A stretch of 64,000 nt of DNA. Source: Paenibacillus sp. MBLB1832. Its GTDB lineage: Bacteria; Bacillota; Bacilli; Paenibacillales; NBRC-103111. This document shows positions 36,341 through 45,061 of this stretch, piece by piece (position 1 is the stretch's first letter; each line of letters opens with the position of its first letter). The stretch is taken from positions 3,181,001 through 3,245,000 of the forward strand of contig NZ_CP130319.1 of the NCBI RefSeq assembly GCF_032271945.1, read 5' to 3'. The notes beneath the pieces are model-generated. The model ran no database searches. It was not told the origin of the DNA and saw only the letters and a program-made list of their open reading frames with translations. Position numbers and translations under genes: made by a program.

Positions 36341-37303
36341 ATGAAGCGTTTGAATGCAGCCACACTCACGTCTGAACTTGCCCAATTGGATCTTGCCAGT
36401 TGTTTAATGTCCAAGCGCGGTCAACTCATCTTTGAATTTGATAAAACAGGCCATAAAGCCGCAGAAATAGCAAGAATCAATTCCTGTACCAAAAGCGTTC
36501 TATCTGCGCTCCTGTGCATCGCGATGGATCAAGGTCATCTGCCAGATCTGTCGACACCGATGTCGGCATTCTTCCCTGTGGCGAGAGGAAGTGATCTTCA
36601 TTCAATCACTCTGCTACATCTACTCACGATGACTTCAGGCATGAACTGGACCGAGTTCGGCGGGCAAAATTCCTTCCCGCGCATGACGAAATCACCCCAT
36701 TGGGTGAATTTCGTTTTGGAACAGCCACTATCCGATCCGCCAGGAGCACGGATGGTTTACAACTCAGGCGGATCACAGCTGTTAGCCGCGATCTTGGCGA
36801 GTGCGGCGGGTATGTCCGTCGCTTCTTTCGCGGAGCGCTATTTATTCGGCCCAATGGGCATCGAAGAATACACGTGGGAGCGCGACCCGCAAGGCATCCA
36901 TACCGGTGGCTTCGGGCTATCGCTTCGGCCGATCGACATGCTGAAGTTCGGGCAGCTCTACGAGCAAAAGGGACGCTGGGCGAATCAGCAGTTAATCACG
37001 CAAGAGCTGGTGACCCGCTCCACGCAACCTGCCATCATTGCCGAAGCGCCGCGCCGCGGCTATTACGGTTGGCATTGGTGGGCGGATGCATATCCAGATC
37101 CAGGCGAAGGCAATGAGGCAACGCAGAGTTTCACGTATTTCAACGCCTACGGTTTTGGTGGACAAGCGATCTACGTCATCCCAAGCTTGGAAATCGTCGT
37201 CGTCTTAACCTGCGAGCCCCGCAAGAAAAACCAGATTCCGCTGCAAGTGTTCCGCCGATTCATTGCGCCGAAGTTGGCTGAGGGAACTATGAGTTTCGAG
37301 TAG
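36341..37303 (+). CDS. Beta-lactamase-family serine hydrolase
   Basis: 320 residues, no signal peptide. The class C/PBP-like motifs are S-C-T-K (in NSCTKSVLSAL, about 48-51), the Tyr motif as YNSGG (Y-x-N variant), and GFGGQ in place of the KTG triad. It probably is an esterase or D-amino-peptidase-like enzyme rather than a resistance factor; the substrate is unknown. The ATG at 36341 follows AAAGGA without a spacer. A TTG three codons later (36350) has a better nine-base spacer and may be the true start. It stands alone between two regulatory gaps. Confidence 0.85.
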   Translation: MKRLNAATLTSELAQLDLASCLMSKRGQLIFEFDKTGHKAAEIARINSCTKSVLSALLCIAMDQGHLPDLSTPMSAFFPVARGSDLHSITLLHLLTMTSGMNWTEFGGQNSFPRMTKSPHWVNFVLEQPLSDPPGARMVYNSGGSQLLAAILASAAGMSVASFAERYLFGPMGIEEYTWERDPQGIHTGGFGLSLRPIDMLKFGQLYEQKGRWANQQLITQELVTRSTQPAIIAEAPRRGYYGWHWWADAYPDPGEGNEATQSFTYFNAYGFGGQAIYVIPSLEIVVVLTCEPRKKNQIPLQVFRRFIAPKLAEGTMSFE

Positions 37304-37332
37304 GCAATCCGCAACGCCACAAACCTATCTCT

Positions 37333-37517
37333 AAGCGGAACGTCAGTACGCTATCTATTCCATATATGCACATATCGGACATCAGACGGAACGTCAGTGT
37401 CTTATTCGCTCGAAAACCGCCCAAAAACCTGAAAATAGGGCAAATAAAGCACTGACGTTCCGCTCAGAGCCAATAATACCGATTATCGGCCAAATAAGGC
37501 ACTCACGTTCCGTTTCG
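37333..37517. repeat. Cluster of four intergenic repeats with core CGGAACGTCAGT in opposed orientation
   Basis: The 314-bp gap after the serine hydrolase holds four copies of a ~20-bp element. Two are direct, near 37333-37360 and 37385-37408. Two are inverted, near 37440-37465 and 37489-37517. The shared core is CGGAACGTCAGT with a T-rich CTTATT flank; the fourth copy varies (CACGTTCCG side). The pairs face each other, so the transcript could fold into a long stem. No coding function is seen. It is likely a short non-autonomous repeat family of this genome. Confidence 0.75.
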
Positions 37518-37562
37518 GACGACTTTCTGCACAAAGACTAGCGATGGCGACAATAAGCGTTA

Positions 37563-37600
37563 AAAAGGCCCATAAGCAGATCACCTGCTTCCGAGCCTTC
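37563..37600 (-). terminator. Two-part stem terminator downstream of speD
   Basis: AAGGC (37566-37570) pairs with GCCTT (37596-37600), and AAGCAG (37575-37580) with CTGCTT (37586-37591). The minus-strand continuation is TTTTTAA, so it should end the speD transcript. Confidence 0.75.
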
Positions 37601-37617
37601 ACTGTGCAAGCTTTTTC

Positions 37618-38430
37618 CTATGCAAACACCATATTTTTCCCGTAAAAAATTTCGTCCATTTCCCATTTCACACTTTTCTCGATGTCCAGCTGCTCTTCCT
37701 TGCTGAGCTTGTCCTTCGTGTAACCGAACAAGTAGTTATTCAAGTCAAACTCACGCAGTTTACACTTCGTATGGAAAATGTTTTCCTGATACACATTCAC
37801 GTCGATCATCTGGTACAGATCTTGAATTTCCATCGGGATGTAGTTCTGAATCGAGGAAATATCGTGATCGATAAATAACTTATATCCGCTTATATCGCGT
37901 GTAAACCCTCTAACCCGATAATCCATCGTCATAATATCTGGATCGAAGGATCTAATCAAATAATTCAGCGCTTTCAGCGGCGAAATCTCGCCGCAGGTCG
38001 AGACATCAATGTCAGCGCGGAAGGTACTGATGCCTTCATCTGGATGATACTCGGGATACGTATGTACAGTGATGTGACTCGTGTTAAGATGTATCACAAC
38101 CGCTTCGGGCATCGGCCCTGGCGACTCCTCAAACGATTCATTCGGCGCTTGCTCAATTGGCCCTTCCGATACCAACATCGTCACACTGGCACCTTGTGGA
38201 TCATAGTCTTGCTTGGCGACGTTCAACACGTGTGCCCCGATAATATCGGCCACATGTTTCAAAATAGTCGTTAGCCGGTCCGCATTGTACTGTTGATCAA
38301 TATAAGCGATGTAGGCTTCCCGCTCTTCCTTGGATTTTGTGAAACAGATATCGTACATATTGAAGCTTAGTGATTTGGTTAAATTATTAAAGCCATGCAG
38401 CGTTACCCGCTGTTCCGTCGTTAATTTCAC
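37618..38430 (-). CDS. speD: S-adenosylmethionine decarboxylase proenzyme (E. coli-type SpeD)
   Basis: 270 residues, close to the 264 of E. coli SpeD, with near-identical blocks ([69 protein letters not shown]). The proenzyme cleaves itself before S118 in [16 protein letters not shown] to form the pyruvoyl cofactor. It makes decarboxylated SAM for spermidine synthesis in the cytoplasm. I use the GTG 38428-38430 because AGGGGGAACCGCA precedes it; a longer reading would add 26 residues without a ribosome site. This long E. coli-type form is less common in Firmicutes than the short SpeH. Confidence 0.95.
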   Translation of the reverse strand: MKLTTEQRVTLHGFNNLTKSLSFNMYDICFTKSKEEREAYIAYIDQQYNADRLTTILKHVADIIGAHVLNVAKQDYDPQGASVTMLVSEGPIEQAPNESFEESPGPMPEAVVIHLNTSHITVHTYPEYHPDEGISTFRADIDVSTCGEISPLKALNYLIRSFDPDIMTMDYRVRGFTRDISGYKLFIDHDISSIQNYIPMEIQDLYQMIDVNVYQENIFHTKCKLREFDLNNYLFGYTKDKLSKEEQLDIEKSVKWEMDEIFYGKNMVFA

Positions 38431-38531
38431 TGCGGTTCCCCCTAAATGTCCAGCTAACTGTGCCGCTTGTGGCACGAATATATGAAGCTGATAAGCTACA
38501 CTTAGCATGGTAAGGAAGACGTGAAATTATT

Positions 38532-39095
38532 CTACTTGGTCACGTAATGAAGCTGAGCAAATTGTCCGTATTGTGTCGTGCGCAATAAGGTGAGTTCTGT
38601 TTCTGGATTGTTCGTTTTAAATAGAGGAATCCCCCTCCCTAACACGATGGGTACAATGGTGACGATCCATTCATCAACTAGCTTTGCTTTGATAATGCCA
38701 TCGGCCAACTCAGAGCCGCCGACTAGCCAAATATCTTTGCCTTCTTGCGCTTTCAATTCACGTGTGAAGGCTACAGGATCCGAGTTGATGTAGGTCACAT
38801 ACGGATCGGGACGGTTTTCCGTGCGTGAGAAAATGTAGCAGATGCGGTCACTATGTGGGAACGTGTCTACCATGGATAAGACATGTTCATACGTACTTTT
38901 GCCCATCAGCATCGTATCTGTCGTCGCATAGAACTCCGAATATCCTACATCACCTTCACTTTCCACCGAAAACATCCAATCCAGGCTGCCATTCTCCCGC
39001 GCGATAAATCCATCCAAGCTCATCGCTATGAGAAAACCTCTATCGAGGCCATTCGAAGATGAGCGACCGCGTTTAGAGGTAGGTTTTATCGCCAA
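38532..39095 (-). CDS. Dihydrofolate reductase/RibD C-terminal-like family protein
   Basis: Up to 187 residues. The RibD C-terminal/DHFR-like fold is seen in FLIAMSLDGFIAR, LDWMFSVE, MLMGKSTYEHVL, IWLVGGSELADGIIK and IVPIVLGRGIPLF. Such proteins bind NADPH; the substrate is not known for this subgroup, and it is not the house-keeping folate enzyme. The start is uncertain: a TTG at 39093-39095 has no clear ribosome site, and an ATG at 39021-39023 would cut off the first beta strand. The true start may lie between them or at the TTG. Confidence 0.8.
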   Translation of the reverse strand: MAIKPTSKRGRSSSNGLDRGFLIAMSLDGFIARENGSLDWMFSVESEGDVGYSEFYATTDTMLMGKSTYEHVLSMVDTFPHSDRICYIFSRTENRPDPYVTYINSDPVAFTRELKAQEGKDIWLVGGSELADGIIKAKLVDEWIVTIVPIVLGRGIPLFKTNNPETELTLLRTTQYGQFAQLHYVTK

Positions 39096-39223
39096 TAAGC
39101 AAGCTGTTTTCGTAACACGAAAACTTAGACTTTCTTATGTGGTAAAAAATACAACTTTCCGTTTCATCATCGTCACATTTCCCCTCCATCTCTAACTTTC
39201 CTCAGTATAGCGGCGAAGCTATT

Positions 39224-39270
39224 GAAAAACAAAATAAGCAATGCCCCCGCATCGCGGAACATCGCTTATT
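39224..39270 (-). terminator. Long hairpin terminator of the sugar importer operon
   Basis: AATAAGC (39233-39239) pairs with GCTTATT (39264-39270), ATG with CAT, and CCGC (39247-39250) with GCGG (39254-39257). On the minus strand TTTTGTTTTTC follows. It lies just after the stop of the 213-residue membrane protein. Confidence 0.8.
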
Positions 39271-39272
39271 AC

Positions 39273-39914
39273 TTACTCAACCTCTTGCATATCCAGGTAC
39301 GCGTCATCCTCTTCCACATACACATGATAAGTCCCTCGCCAGAAGGCCTCGTTTCTCTCCTCGTAGGTGAGCTCCAAGCTCATCGACTGCCCGATTTGCT
39401 CGGCATAATAACGATAAGCATGAAAGAAATTGCGCTCCGATGAGCTGTACGCATTACCACCCGCTATCAAGGACTGCCTTGATATTCCAATCCCCACAAG
39501 CATCGATATGCATACTGCCAAACATTTCGTCAGGAAATACGCCACCACGCCCTCTAATCCTGTCAGCAAATAACCAACTACAATCGACAAAATGGTGGGA
39601 ATGAAACCAATGGCAATCCGTCCATATGCAGCTCCCAACTGGATAAATGGAAACAAGATCAGGCCGCTCGCGCTAAAAATCATCCCAATCAGCATCGCGG
39701 TAAATGTGCATACGCTTATACCCTGCGGGCTCAATTGAAGAAAGAAGCATAGCATGCCTGTCGCAAAGCCCATCGACGTGGACATTAAACTAATGTCTTC
39801 CGTCGTTTTGAGAATTTGCTTCGGGCTGATTTCGGGATATAATCGCGCCATCAGGCCGAAGCTCGTTGCCACATCAAGCTTAATGAGAAGTCCTTGAGGT
39901 GTGCGAATGGTCAT
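39273..39914 (-). CDS. Small membrane protein, unknown function, last gene of sugar importer operon
   Basis: 213 residues with about four membrane helices between 45 and 150 (GFATGMLCFFLQLS, VCTFTAMLIGMIFSASGLILF, IAIGFIPTILSIVVGYLL, FLTKCLAVCISMLVGIGIS). An N-terminal cytoplasmic ~30 residues and a C-terminal ~60 acidic residues are soluble. I recognise no family. It begins 6 bp after the permease gene, so it is co-transcribed with the MmsA/MmsB importer and may be an accessory subunit or unrelated. Confidence 0.55.
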   Translation of the reverse strand: MTIRTPQGLLIKLDVATSFGLMARLYPEISPKQILKTTEDISLMSTSMGFATGMLCFFLQLSPQGISVCTFTAMLIGMIFSASGLILFPFIQLGAAYGRIAIGFIPTILSIVVGYLLTGLEGVVAYFLTKCLAVCISMLVGIGISRQSLIAGGNAYSSSERNFFHAYRYYAEQIGQSMSLELTYEERNEAFWRGTYHVYVEEDDAYLDMQEVE

Positions 39915-39920
39915 CTCGGT

Positions 39921-41096
39921 TTACGCTCTTTTCTTACGTGTCACAACATCGAAAATAACGGCAATCGCCAACACTGCGCCGCGAATCATGTACTGGTAGG
40001 AAATTCCAATCCCCATCAAGTTCATCCCGCTGGACAATGAAGCCATGACGATCGCGCCAATGATGGACCCGGTAATTTTACCAACGCCGCCTGCCGCTGA
40101 AACACCGCCAACATAAGCTGCTGCAATCGCATCCAACTCGAACAAAGTTCCCGCTGTCGTTGTTGCGGATTGCAAACGAGCCGTGAAGAGAATCCCCGAT
40201 AGCGCTGAGAGCAGCCCCATCGAGCCGAAGACGATATAGGTAATCTTTTTCACGCTAATCCCGCTCAAATTCGCTGCTTCTGGATTGCTTCCGACCGCAT
40301 AAATATGTCTTCCGAGCACAGTCGAAGTCGTCAAGAAATGATACACCATCACGACAACCATGACGATAATGACGGTCCAGGAGAAGCCATTATAACCCGC
40401 TAAAATCCAAGTAATATAAGCGATAATCGCTGATACGAAAATGACTTTTACCGCGAAAATTTCTTTGGACACGACATCAAAATTGTACTTCAATTTATTG
40501 TTGCGTTTAGAGAACTCGCTGTAGATGTATACGACAATCATCAATGCGCCGAGCAGCAAGGAAAGCAGATCAAGACCATTTACTTTCGTAATCGCAGGAA
40601 TGAAACCATTCCCAATCGCATTGAAATGCTCATCTTTAATGATGATTGTCCCCGTCTTCTCTGTGACACGCAGCAACGCACCTCTGAAAATCAACATCCC
40701 CGCTAATGAGGCCACAAAGGACGGAATACCGAATTGTGCGACCAATAGACCGTTAAACAAACCTACAATGATACCAAGTACCAAAATGATCGGAATCGTG
40801 ATATAAAAAGGTACTCCAGCCTGTGTCAGCAATACGGCCGCAATAGCTCCCAAGAAACCAGCGGCGAACCCGACAGATAAATCGATATGCCTGATCACGA
40901 TGACGAGCGTCATACCTACGGCCAAAACCGCAATGTAGCCTGTTGCATCGATCAAATTACTGATGTTGCGTGAGGACATAAATAATCCATCAGTCATGAT
41001 GGAGAAGGTTAACATGATGATGAATAACGCGATATACATCCCATATTCCCGAATATTCACTTTAATTAGCGATTTCGCTTCACTATATAATTGCAC
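39921..41096 (-). CDS. mmsB: Multiple-monosaccharide ABC transporter permease (MmsB/GguB-like)
   Basis: 391 residues with about ten membrane helices, BPD_transp_2 family. Diagnostic blocks: IRHIDLSVGFAAGFLGAIAA, AQFGIPSFVASLAGMLIFRGA, GRHIYAVGSNPEAANLSGI and AAAYVGGVSAAGGVGKITGSIIGA. It forms the sugar channel with the twin-domain ATPase encoded 11 bp upstream. Homologues import arabinose, galactose, xylose or other monosaccharides; the actual sugar is not decidable from the permease. Confidence 0.93.
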   Translation of the reverse strand: MQLYSEAKSLIKVNIREYGMYIALFIIMLTFSIMTDGLFMSSRNISNLIDATGYIAVLAVGMTLVIVIRHIDLSVGFAAGFLGAIAAVLLTQAGVPFYITIPIILVLGIIVGLFNGLLVAQFGIPSFVASLAGMLIFRGALLRVTEKTGTIIIKDEHFNAIGNGFIPAITKVNGLDLLSLLLGALMIVVYIYSEFSKRNNKLKYNFDVVSKEIFAVKVIFVSAIIAYITWILAGYNGFSWTVIIVMVVVMVYHFLTTSTVLGRHIYAVGSNPEAANLSGISVKKITYIVFGSMGLLSALSGILFTARLQSATTTAGTLFELDAIAAAYVGGVSAAGGVGKITGSIIGAIVMASLSSGMNLMGIGISYQYMIRGAVLAIAVIFDVVTRKKRA

Positions 41097-41107
41097 TGGT
41101 CTTCCTC

Positions 41108-42628
41108 CTATTGCGTAGCAAGCTTCATAATGGTTTCTTGATCCGCTTCTTCGATGGAAAGCTCGCCTTTCATTTTCCCTTCGGCCATGACGTAGACACG
41201 ATCACTCATCCCTAGCACTTCACTGAGCTCCGAAGAAATCATAATGATGCTCATGCCTTCACTGATTAATTTATTCATGATCGTATAGATTTCGTATTTG
41301 GCGCCAACGTCAATCCCACGGGTAGGTTCGTCGAGAATCAACAAATTCGGTTTCACAAACAACCATTTGCCAAGCGATACTTTCTGCTGATTACCGCCGC
41401 TCAAATTGCCGACAATTTGCTCAACGGATGGAGCTTTGATATTTAACGAGGTTTTGTAATGCGTCGAAATTTTGACTTCCTCGTTATTGTTGATGACCCC
41501 TTTATCCGAAATGCCATTCAAATTGGCGACCGAAATGTTCTGCTTAATATCCTGGATTAAAAATAATCCATCACCTTTGCGATCCTCTGTTACATAGGCA
41601 ATCCCTGCGGCAATGGCATCCTTCGGATGATGAAACTGTTTTTTCTCGCCGTCGAGGAAGAGCTCCCCGCGGATTTTAAATCCTTTGGGATTGCCGAAAA
41701 TGCTTTGGGCTAATTCGGTTCTTCCCGAGCCCATGAGTCCAGCAATACCGACGATTTCACCTTTTTTCACATGCAAATGGGCATCTTTCACAACGTCACG
41801 GCCGAGCTGCGGATCGTATGCGGTCCAATTCCGAATTTCGAGGATGTTGGAGCCGAACGATTTTTTATCTCTTTTCGGATAGATGTCGTCGATTTCCCGC
41901 CCCACCATGCTCTTAATGATGACGCTTTCGGAAATTTCACTTTTGGCAGCATCCAGCGTGCAGATCGTCCTGCCGTCACGAAGCACCGTGATATGATCGG
42001 CGATAGCCGTAACTTCTTTGAGCTTATGTGAAATCATAATGCTCGTGATCCCTTGCTTCTTCAGCTCTTTCAGTAGTTCCAGCAAGTTTTCGCTTTCTTT
42101 CTCATTCAGCGCAGCTGTGGGCTCATCCAGGATGAGCAGCTTTACATCTTTGCTTAGCGCTTTGGCAATTTCCACGAGTTGCTGCTTCCCTACGCCTAGA
42201 TCCTTGACGAGAACCTCGGGATTTACATCCAGCTTCACTTTGTTCAGCATCTCTTTGGCTTGTTGGATCGTTTGGTTCCAATCCACCATGATCCCTTTTC
42301 TCACTTCATTGCCCGCATAGATGTTCTCATAGACCGTCAGATCGGGGAATAGTGCTAATTCCTGATAAATAATGGCGATGCCTGTTTTGACACTGTCACT
42401 AATCTTAGCAAAATGCTGAACGCGACCCTCGAAAACGATATCCCCTGCGTATGTGCCATGTGGATACACGCCGCTCAACACCTTCATCAGTGTCGATTTG
42501 CCCGCACCATTCTCGCCAACCAAACAGTGAATTTCACCGGCATGCACCTTGAAATTCACGTTGGATAACGCTTTAACGCCCGTGAACTCTTTGGAAATTC
42601 CATTCATTTCTAATATGTATTTACTCAT
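41108..42628 (-). CDS. mmsA: Multiple-monosaccharide ABC transporter ATP-binding protein (MmsA/GguA-like)
   Basis: 506 residues with two fused ABC domains, as in sugar importers of the RbsA/XylG type. The first half has Walker A GENGAGKSTLMKVL and Walker B LLILDEPTAALNEKE. The second has the usual altered Walker A GLMGSGRTELAQS, signature LSGGNQQKVSLGKWL and LLILDEPTRGIDVGA. It follows the binding-protein gene across a 92-bp gap that holds a 15-bp stem-loop, and precedes the permease. Confidence 0.95.
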   Translation of the reverse strand: MSKYILEMNGISKEFTGVKALSNVNFKVHAGEIHCLVGENGAGKSTLMKVLSGVYPHGTYAGDIVFEGRVQHFAKISDSVKTGIAIIYQELALFPDLTVYENIYAGNEVRKGIMVDWNQTIQQAKEMLNKVKLDVNPEVLVKDLGVGKQQLVEIAKALSKDVKLLILDEPTAALNEKESENLLELLKELKKQGITSIMISHKLKEVTAIADHITVLRDGRTICTLDAAKSEISESVIIKSMVGREIDDIYPKRDKKSFGSNILEIRNWTAYDPQLGRDVVKDAHLHVKKGEIVGIAGLMGSGRTELAQSIFGNPKGFKIRGELFLDGEKKQFHHPKDAIAAGIAYVTEDRKGDGLFLIQDIKQNISVANLNGISDKGVINNNEEVKISTHYKTSLNIKAPSVEQIVGNLSGGNQQKVSLGKWLFVKPNLLILDEPTRGIDVGAKYEIYTIMNKLISEGMSIIMISSELSEVLGMSDRVYVMAEGKMKGELSIEEADQETIMKLATQ

Positions 42629-42665
42629 TGTTGAGCGCTCCTTAACAAGACGACTCTTGGAATAG

Positions 42666-42699
42666 CGGAATAGTGATAGACGTATCTATCACTATTCCG
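42666..42699. promoter_or_regulatory. Perfect 15-bp stem-loop between the chvE-like and mmsA genes
   Basis: CGGAATAGTGATAGA (42666-42680) pairs without mismatch with TCTATCACTATTCCG (42685-42699) around CGTA. There is no T run, so it is not a full terminator. Between a binding-protein gene and its ATPase, such stems usually protect the upstream message or reduce read-through so that more binding protein is made. Confidence 0.7.
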
Positions 42700-42720
42700 A
42701 CCAAGCTATAGTTGCTTACT

Positions 42721-43818
42721 TTATAGACCTTTGAAATCGCTTGCTTGGTAGTAGGCGGAATCAACAAGTGCGGATTTCACGTTCGCTTTATCAACAACGA
42801 TGACGTTCGTTTGCTTCGCTTTTACATCGATTTTGCCGTTGTTGTAAGAACCTGTAGTTTCAGGTGTTTTACCGTCAAGAATCGCTACAGCCATACCCAT
42901 CGCATCTTTAACCAATGTACGAACATCTTTAAATACCGTCATAGATTGTTTGCCGTCAATTACGTATTGGATGGACGCTTTCTCAGCATCTTGACCAGTT
43001 ACAAGGAATTTCGTTACGGCTTTATCTCCTGCAAATACATCTGCGATGGAGCGTGCAGTTCCGTCATTTGGCGCCAAGATTGCAACGTTACCTTTCATGT
43101 CGGCTGCTGCTGCAGTCAAATGCGTTTGTGCTTTATTTTTCGCTTCGTTCGCATCCCAGTTCGTCGTAATTTGACCAATGATTTTACTCATTTGCTCACG
43201 TGTCAATTTCGCATTGCCTTTCAATGCAACCGCTTCGCTGGAGTTAGCAATTTTGAAAGTGCCGTCCGCGATTTTAGGTTGAAGAACTTGCCAAGCTCCA
43301 TCGAAGAACAAGAACGCATTGTTATCGGAAGCTGCACCTGCATACAGGTAAAGCGGTTGACCTTTTTGTGCTTTATCTACGAGGTATTGCGCTTGCGCTT
43401 TACCTACTGCCACGCTGTCAAACGTTACATAGTAGTTAACAGCATCTGTTTTCGTGATCAAACGGTCGTAAGAGATAACTTGAACGCCAGCTTTTTTAGC
43501 TGCTTCAACTGCAGCTGCTGCTGCGTCACCATCTTGTGGACAAATAATCAGAACTTTAATGCCTTTTGCAATCAACGCATCCACATTTTCTTTTTCCTTT
43601 GCAGATGAACCTTGGCTGAACAAAATTTCAGTTGTATATTTCGAACCCTTTAGCGCATCTTTGAATCGTTGCTCATCTTGAACCCATCTTGGCTCATCTT
43701 TCGTTGGAAGAACAATCCCTACACTTACTTTCGAACTCGAGTTGCCGCAAGCTGCTACGAAAACAGCAAGCATCATCACTACTAACATCATGGAAATCGC
43801 TTTCACACTACGTTTCAT
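42721..43818 (-). CDS. chvE: Multiple-monosaccharide-binding lipoprotein (ChvE-like)
   Basis: 365 residues. Lipoprotein signal with lipobox VAAC (C24). The type I periplasmic-binding fold shows IGIVLPTKDEPRWVQDEQRF-like start, LIICPQDGDAAAAAVEAAKKAGVQVISYDRLI, YVTFDSVAVGKAQAQYLV, APNDGTARSIADVF and VTGQDAEKASIQYVIDGKQSMTV. ChvE homologues bind several monosaccharides. I start at the ATG 43816-43818, after GAGAGGGGTATACGA. It leads a transcription unit of its own (candidate promoter just upstream) and feeds MmsA/MmsB. Confidence 0.95.
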   Translation of the reverse strand: MKRSVKAISMMLVVMMLAVFVAACGNSSSKVSVGIVLPTKDEPRWVQDEQRFKDALKGSKYTTEILFSQGSSAKEKENVDALIAKGIKVLIICPQDGDAAAAAVEAAKKAGVQVISYDRLITKTDAVNYYVTFDSVAVGKAQAQYLVDKAQKGQPLYLYAGAASDNNAFLFFDGAWQVLQPKIADGTFKIANSSEAVALKGNAKLTREQMSKIIGQITTNWDANEAKNKAQTHLTAAAADMKGNVAILAPNDGTARSIADVFAGDKAVTKFLVTGQDAEKASIQYVIDGKQSMTVFKDVRTLVKDAMGMAVAILDGKTPETTGSYNNGKIDVKAKQTNVIVVDKANVKSALVDSAYYQASDFKGL

Positions 43819-43840
43819 TCGTATACCCCTCTCAATTGTT

Positions 43841-43902
43841 TTGGCGTTTCGCCAACTACAAACTGAGTATATCATCGGTTTTTGCGAATGAAACCGCTTT
43901 AT
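43841..43902 (-). promoter_or_regulatory. Candidate chvE promoter with overlapping cre-like site and small hairpin
   Basis: The minus strand has a -10-like TATACT 17 bp from a weak -35 (GTTTCA). Overlapping that -35 is TGAAACCGCTTTAT (plus strand 43889-43902), matching 12 of 14 positions of the CcpA cre consensus. Closer to the gene, TTGGCG and CGCCAA (43841-43846, 43850-43855) form a 6-bp hairpin. Carbon catabolite repression of the importer is likely, not proven. Confidence 0.4.
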
Positions 43903-43929
43903 ATTAGCACTTTTTTTAATAATGCTATA

Positions 43930-45048
43930 CTATTTTGTGATTTGTGTCCCTTTTACATTGCGATATACATCTTCATGCGTATGAAAGCCGTCCGCAATGA
44001 TCGTTGCATCCATATTCGTGCGGTCGACCGCAATCGGGTCAAGCAAAATTGAAGGCACATCGATTTTTTTGTTGTTTACTTTTTTATCCGCGTGGACATT
44101 TTCACCCTTCGCCATCTTCACGGCAAGCTCAGCAGCCGTTTCCGCCAACTTGCGGATCGGCTTATACACCGTCATCGTCTGCGTGCCTTCAACGATCCGC
44201 TGTGCAGCCGCCAGCTCTGCATCCTGGCCAGATACAGGGATTTTGCCGGCCATACTCTGAGCCGCAAGGGCTTGAATAACTCCGCCAGCCGTGGCGTCGT
44301 TCGCCGCGACAACGGCTTGCACGTTGTTACGATTCGCTCTTAAAGCCAGCTCCATATTGGCAAGCGCATTAGCAGGCTTCCATTCCTTCGTGGCTTGATC
44401 GTACACAATCGTAATGTCGCCGCGTTCGACAAACGGTTTCAAGATGTTCATTTGCCCCTTTTTGAACATATGCGCATTATTGTCTGTGTCTGCTCCCTCA
44501 ATGAGCACATAGTTCCCCTTCGGAACCTTCGACACAATCGCTTTCGCCTGCAGCTCGCCTGCTTTCTCATTATCGAAAGAGATGTATAAATCCACATCCG
44601 AATTCACGATCAAGCGATCATAGGAAATTACTTTGATGCCGGATTGATGCGCTTTTTGCACGATGGCCGAAGCAACCTCCGCATTGTGAGGTACAACGAC
44701 TAACACATCAACCCCCTGCGAAATCAAATTCTCCGCTTGTGACAGCTGCTTCGCATCATCGCCATTCGCAGCTTGCACTTCAATGCTAGCCCCCAGCTTC
44801 TCAACGGCCGCTTTGAAGAGATCGCGATCCTTCTGCCAGCGTTCTTCCAGCAACGTGTCGATCGATAATCCGACGACGACCTTCTGGTTGGCTGGCCTCA
44901 ACGGGCGAGGCGTTGGTTGATTCGATTGCATGGCGACCCCTTGGTCGACAGTTGTGGTATTTGCTTGCATCAATGAGCAGGCAGACAGGAGTAGCGTCAA
45001 ACTGACAGCTAATCCTGTTGCTGCTCCTTGCTTTAAGCGACTTTTCAA
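43930..45048 (-). CDS. XylF-like sugar-binding lipoprotein
   Basis: 372 residues. Starting at the TTG 45046-45048 (AAGGAGG eight bases upstream) gives a clean signal peptide ending in LLSAC, C24. Blocks VVVGLSIDTLLEERWQKDRDLF, VLVVVPHNAEVASAIVQKAHQSGIKVISYDRLI, DLYISFDNEKAGELQA and GQDAELAAAQRIVEGTQTMTVYK are those of D-xylose-binding proteins. It lies 13 bp after the response regulator gene and before the ChvE-like gene, as a second binding protein. It could feed the same MmsAB importer or work only in sensing. Confidence 0.88.
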   Translation of the reverse strand: MKSRLKQGAATGLAVSLTLLLSACSLMQANTTTVDQGVAMQSNQPTPRPLRPANQKVVVGLSIDTLLEERWQKDRDLFKAAVEKLGASIEVQAANGDDAKQLSQAENLISQGVDVLVVVPHNAEVASAIVQKAHQSGIKVISYDRLIVNSDVDLYISFDNEKAGELQAKAIVSKVPKGNYVLIEGADTDNNAHMFKKGQMNILKPFVERGDITIVYDQATKEWKPANALANMELALRANRNNVQAVVAANDATAGGVIQALAAQSMAGKIPVSGQDAELAAAQRIVEGTQTMTVYKPIRKLAETAAELAVKMAKGENVHADKKVNNKKIDVPSILLDPIAVDRTNMDATIIADGFHTHEDVYRNVKGTQITK

Positions 45049-45061
45049 TGCCAACGCCTCC

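Noticed and set aside
42745..43608. 287-codon open frame on the plus strand
   Set aside because: It lies entirely antisense to the ChvE-like gene, has a biased Cys/Phe/Arg-rich composition and no ribosome site.
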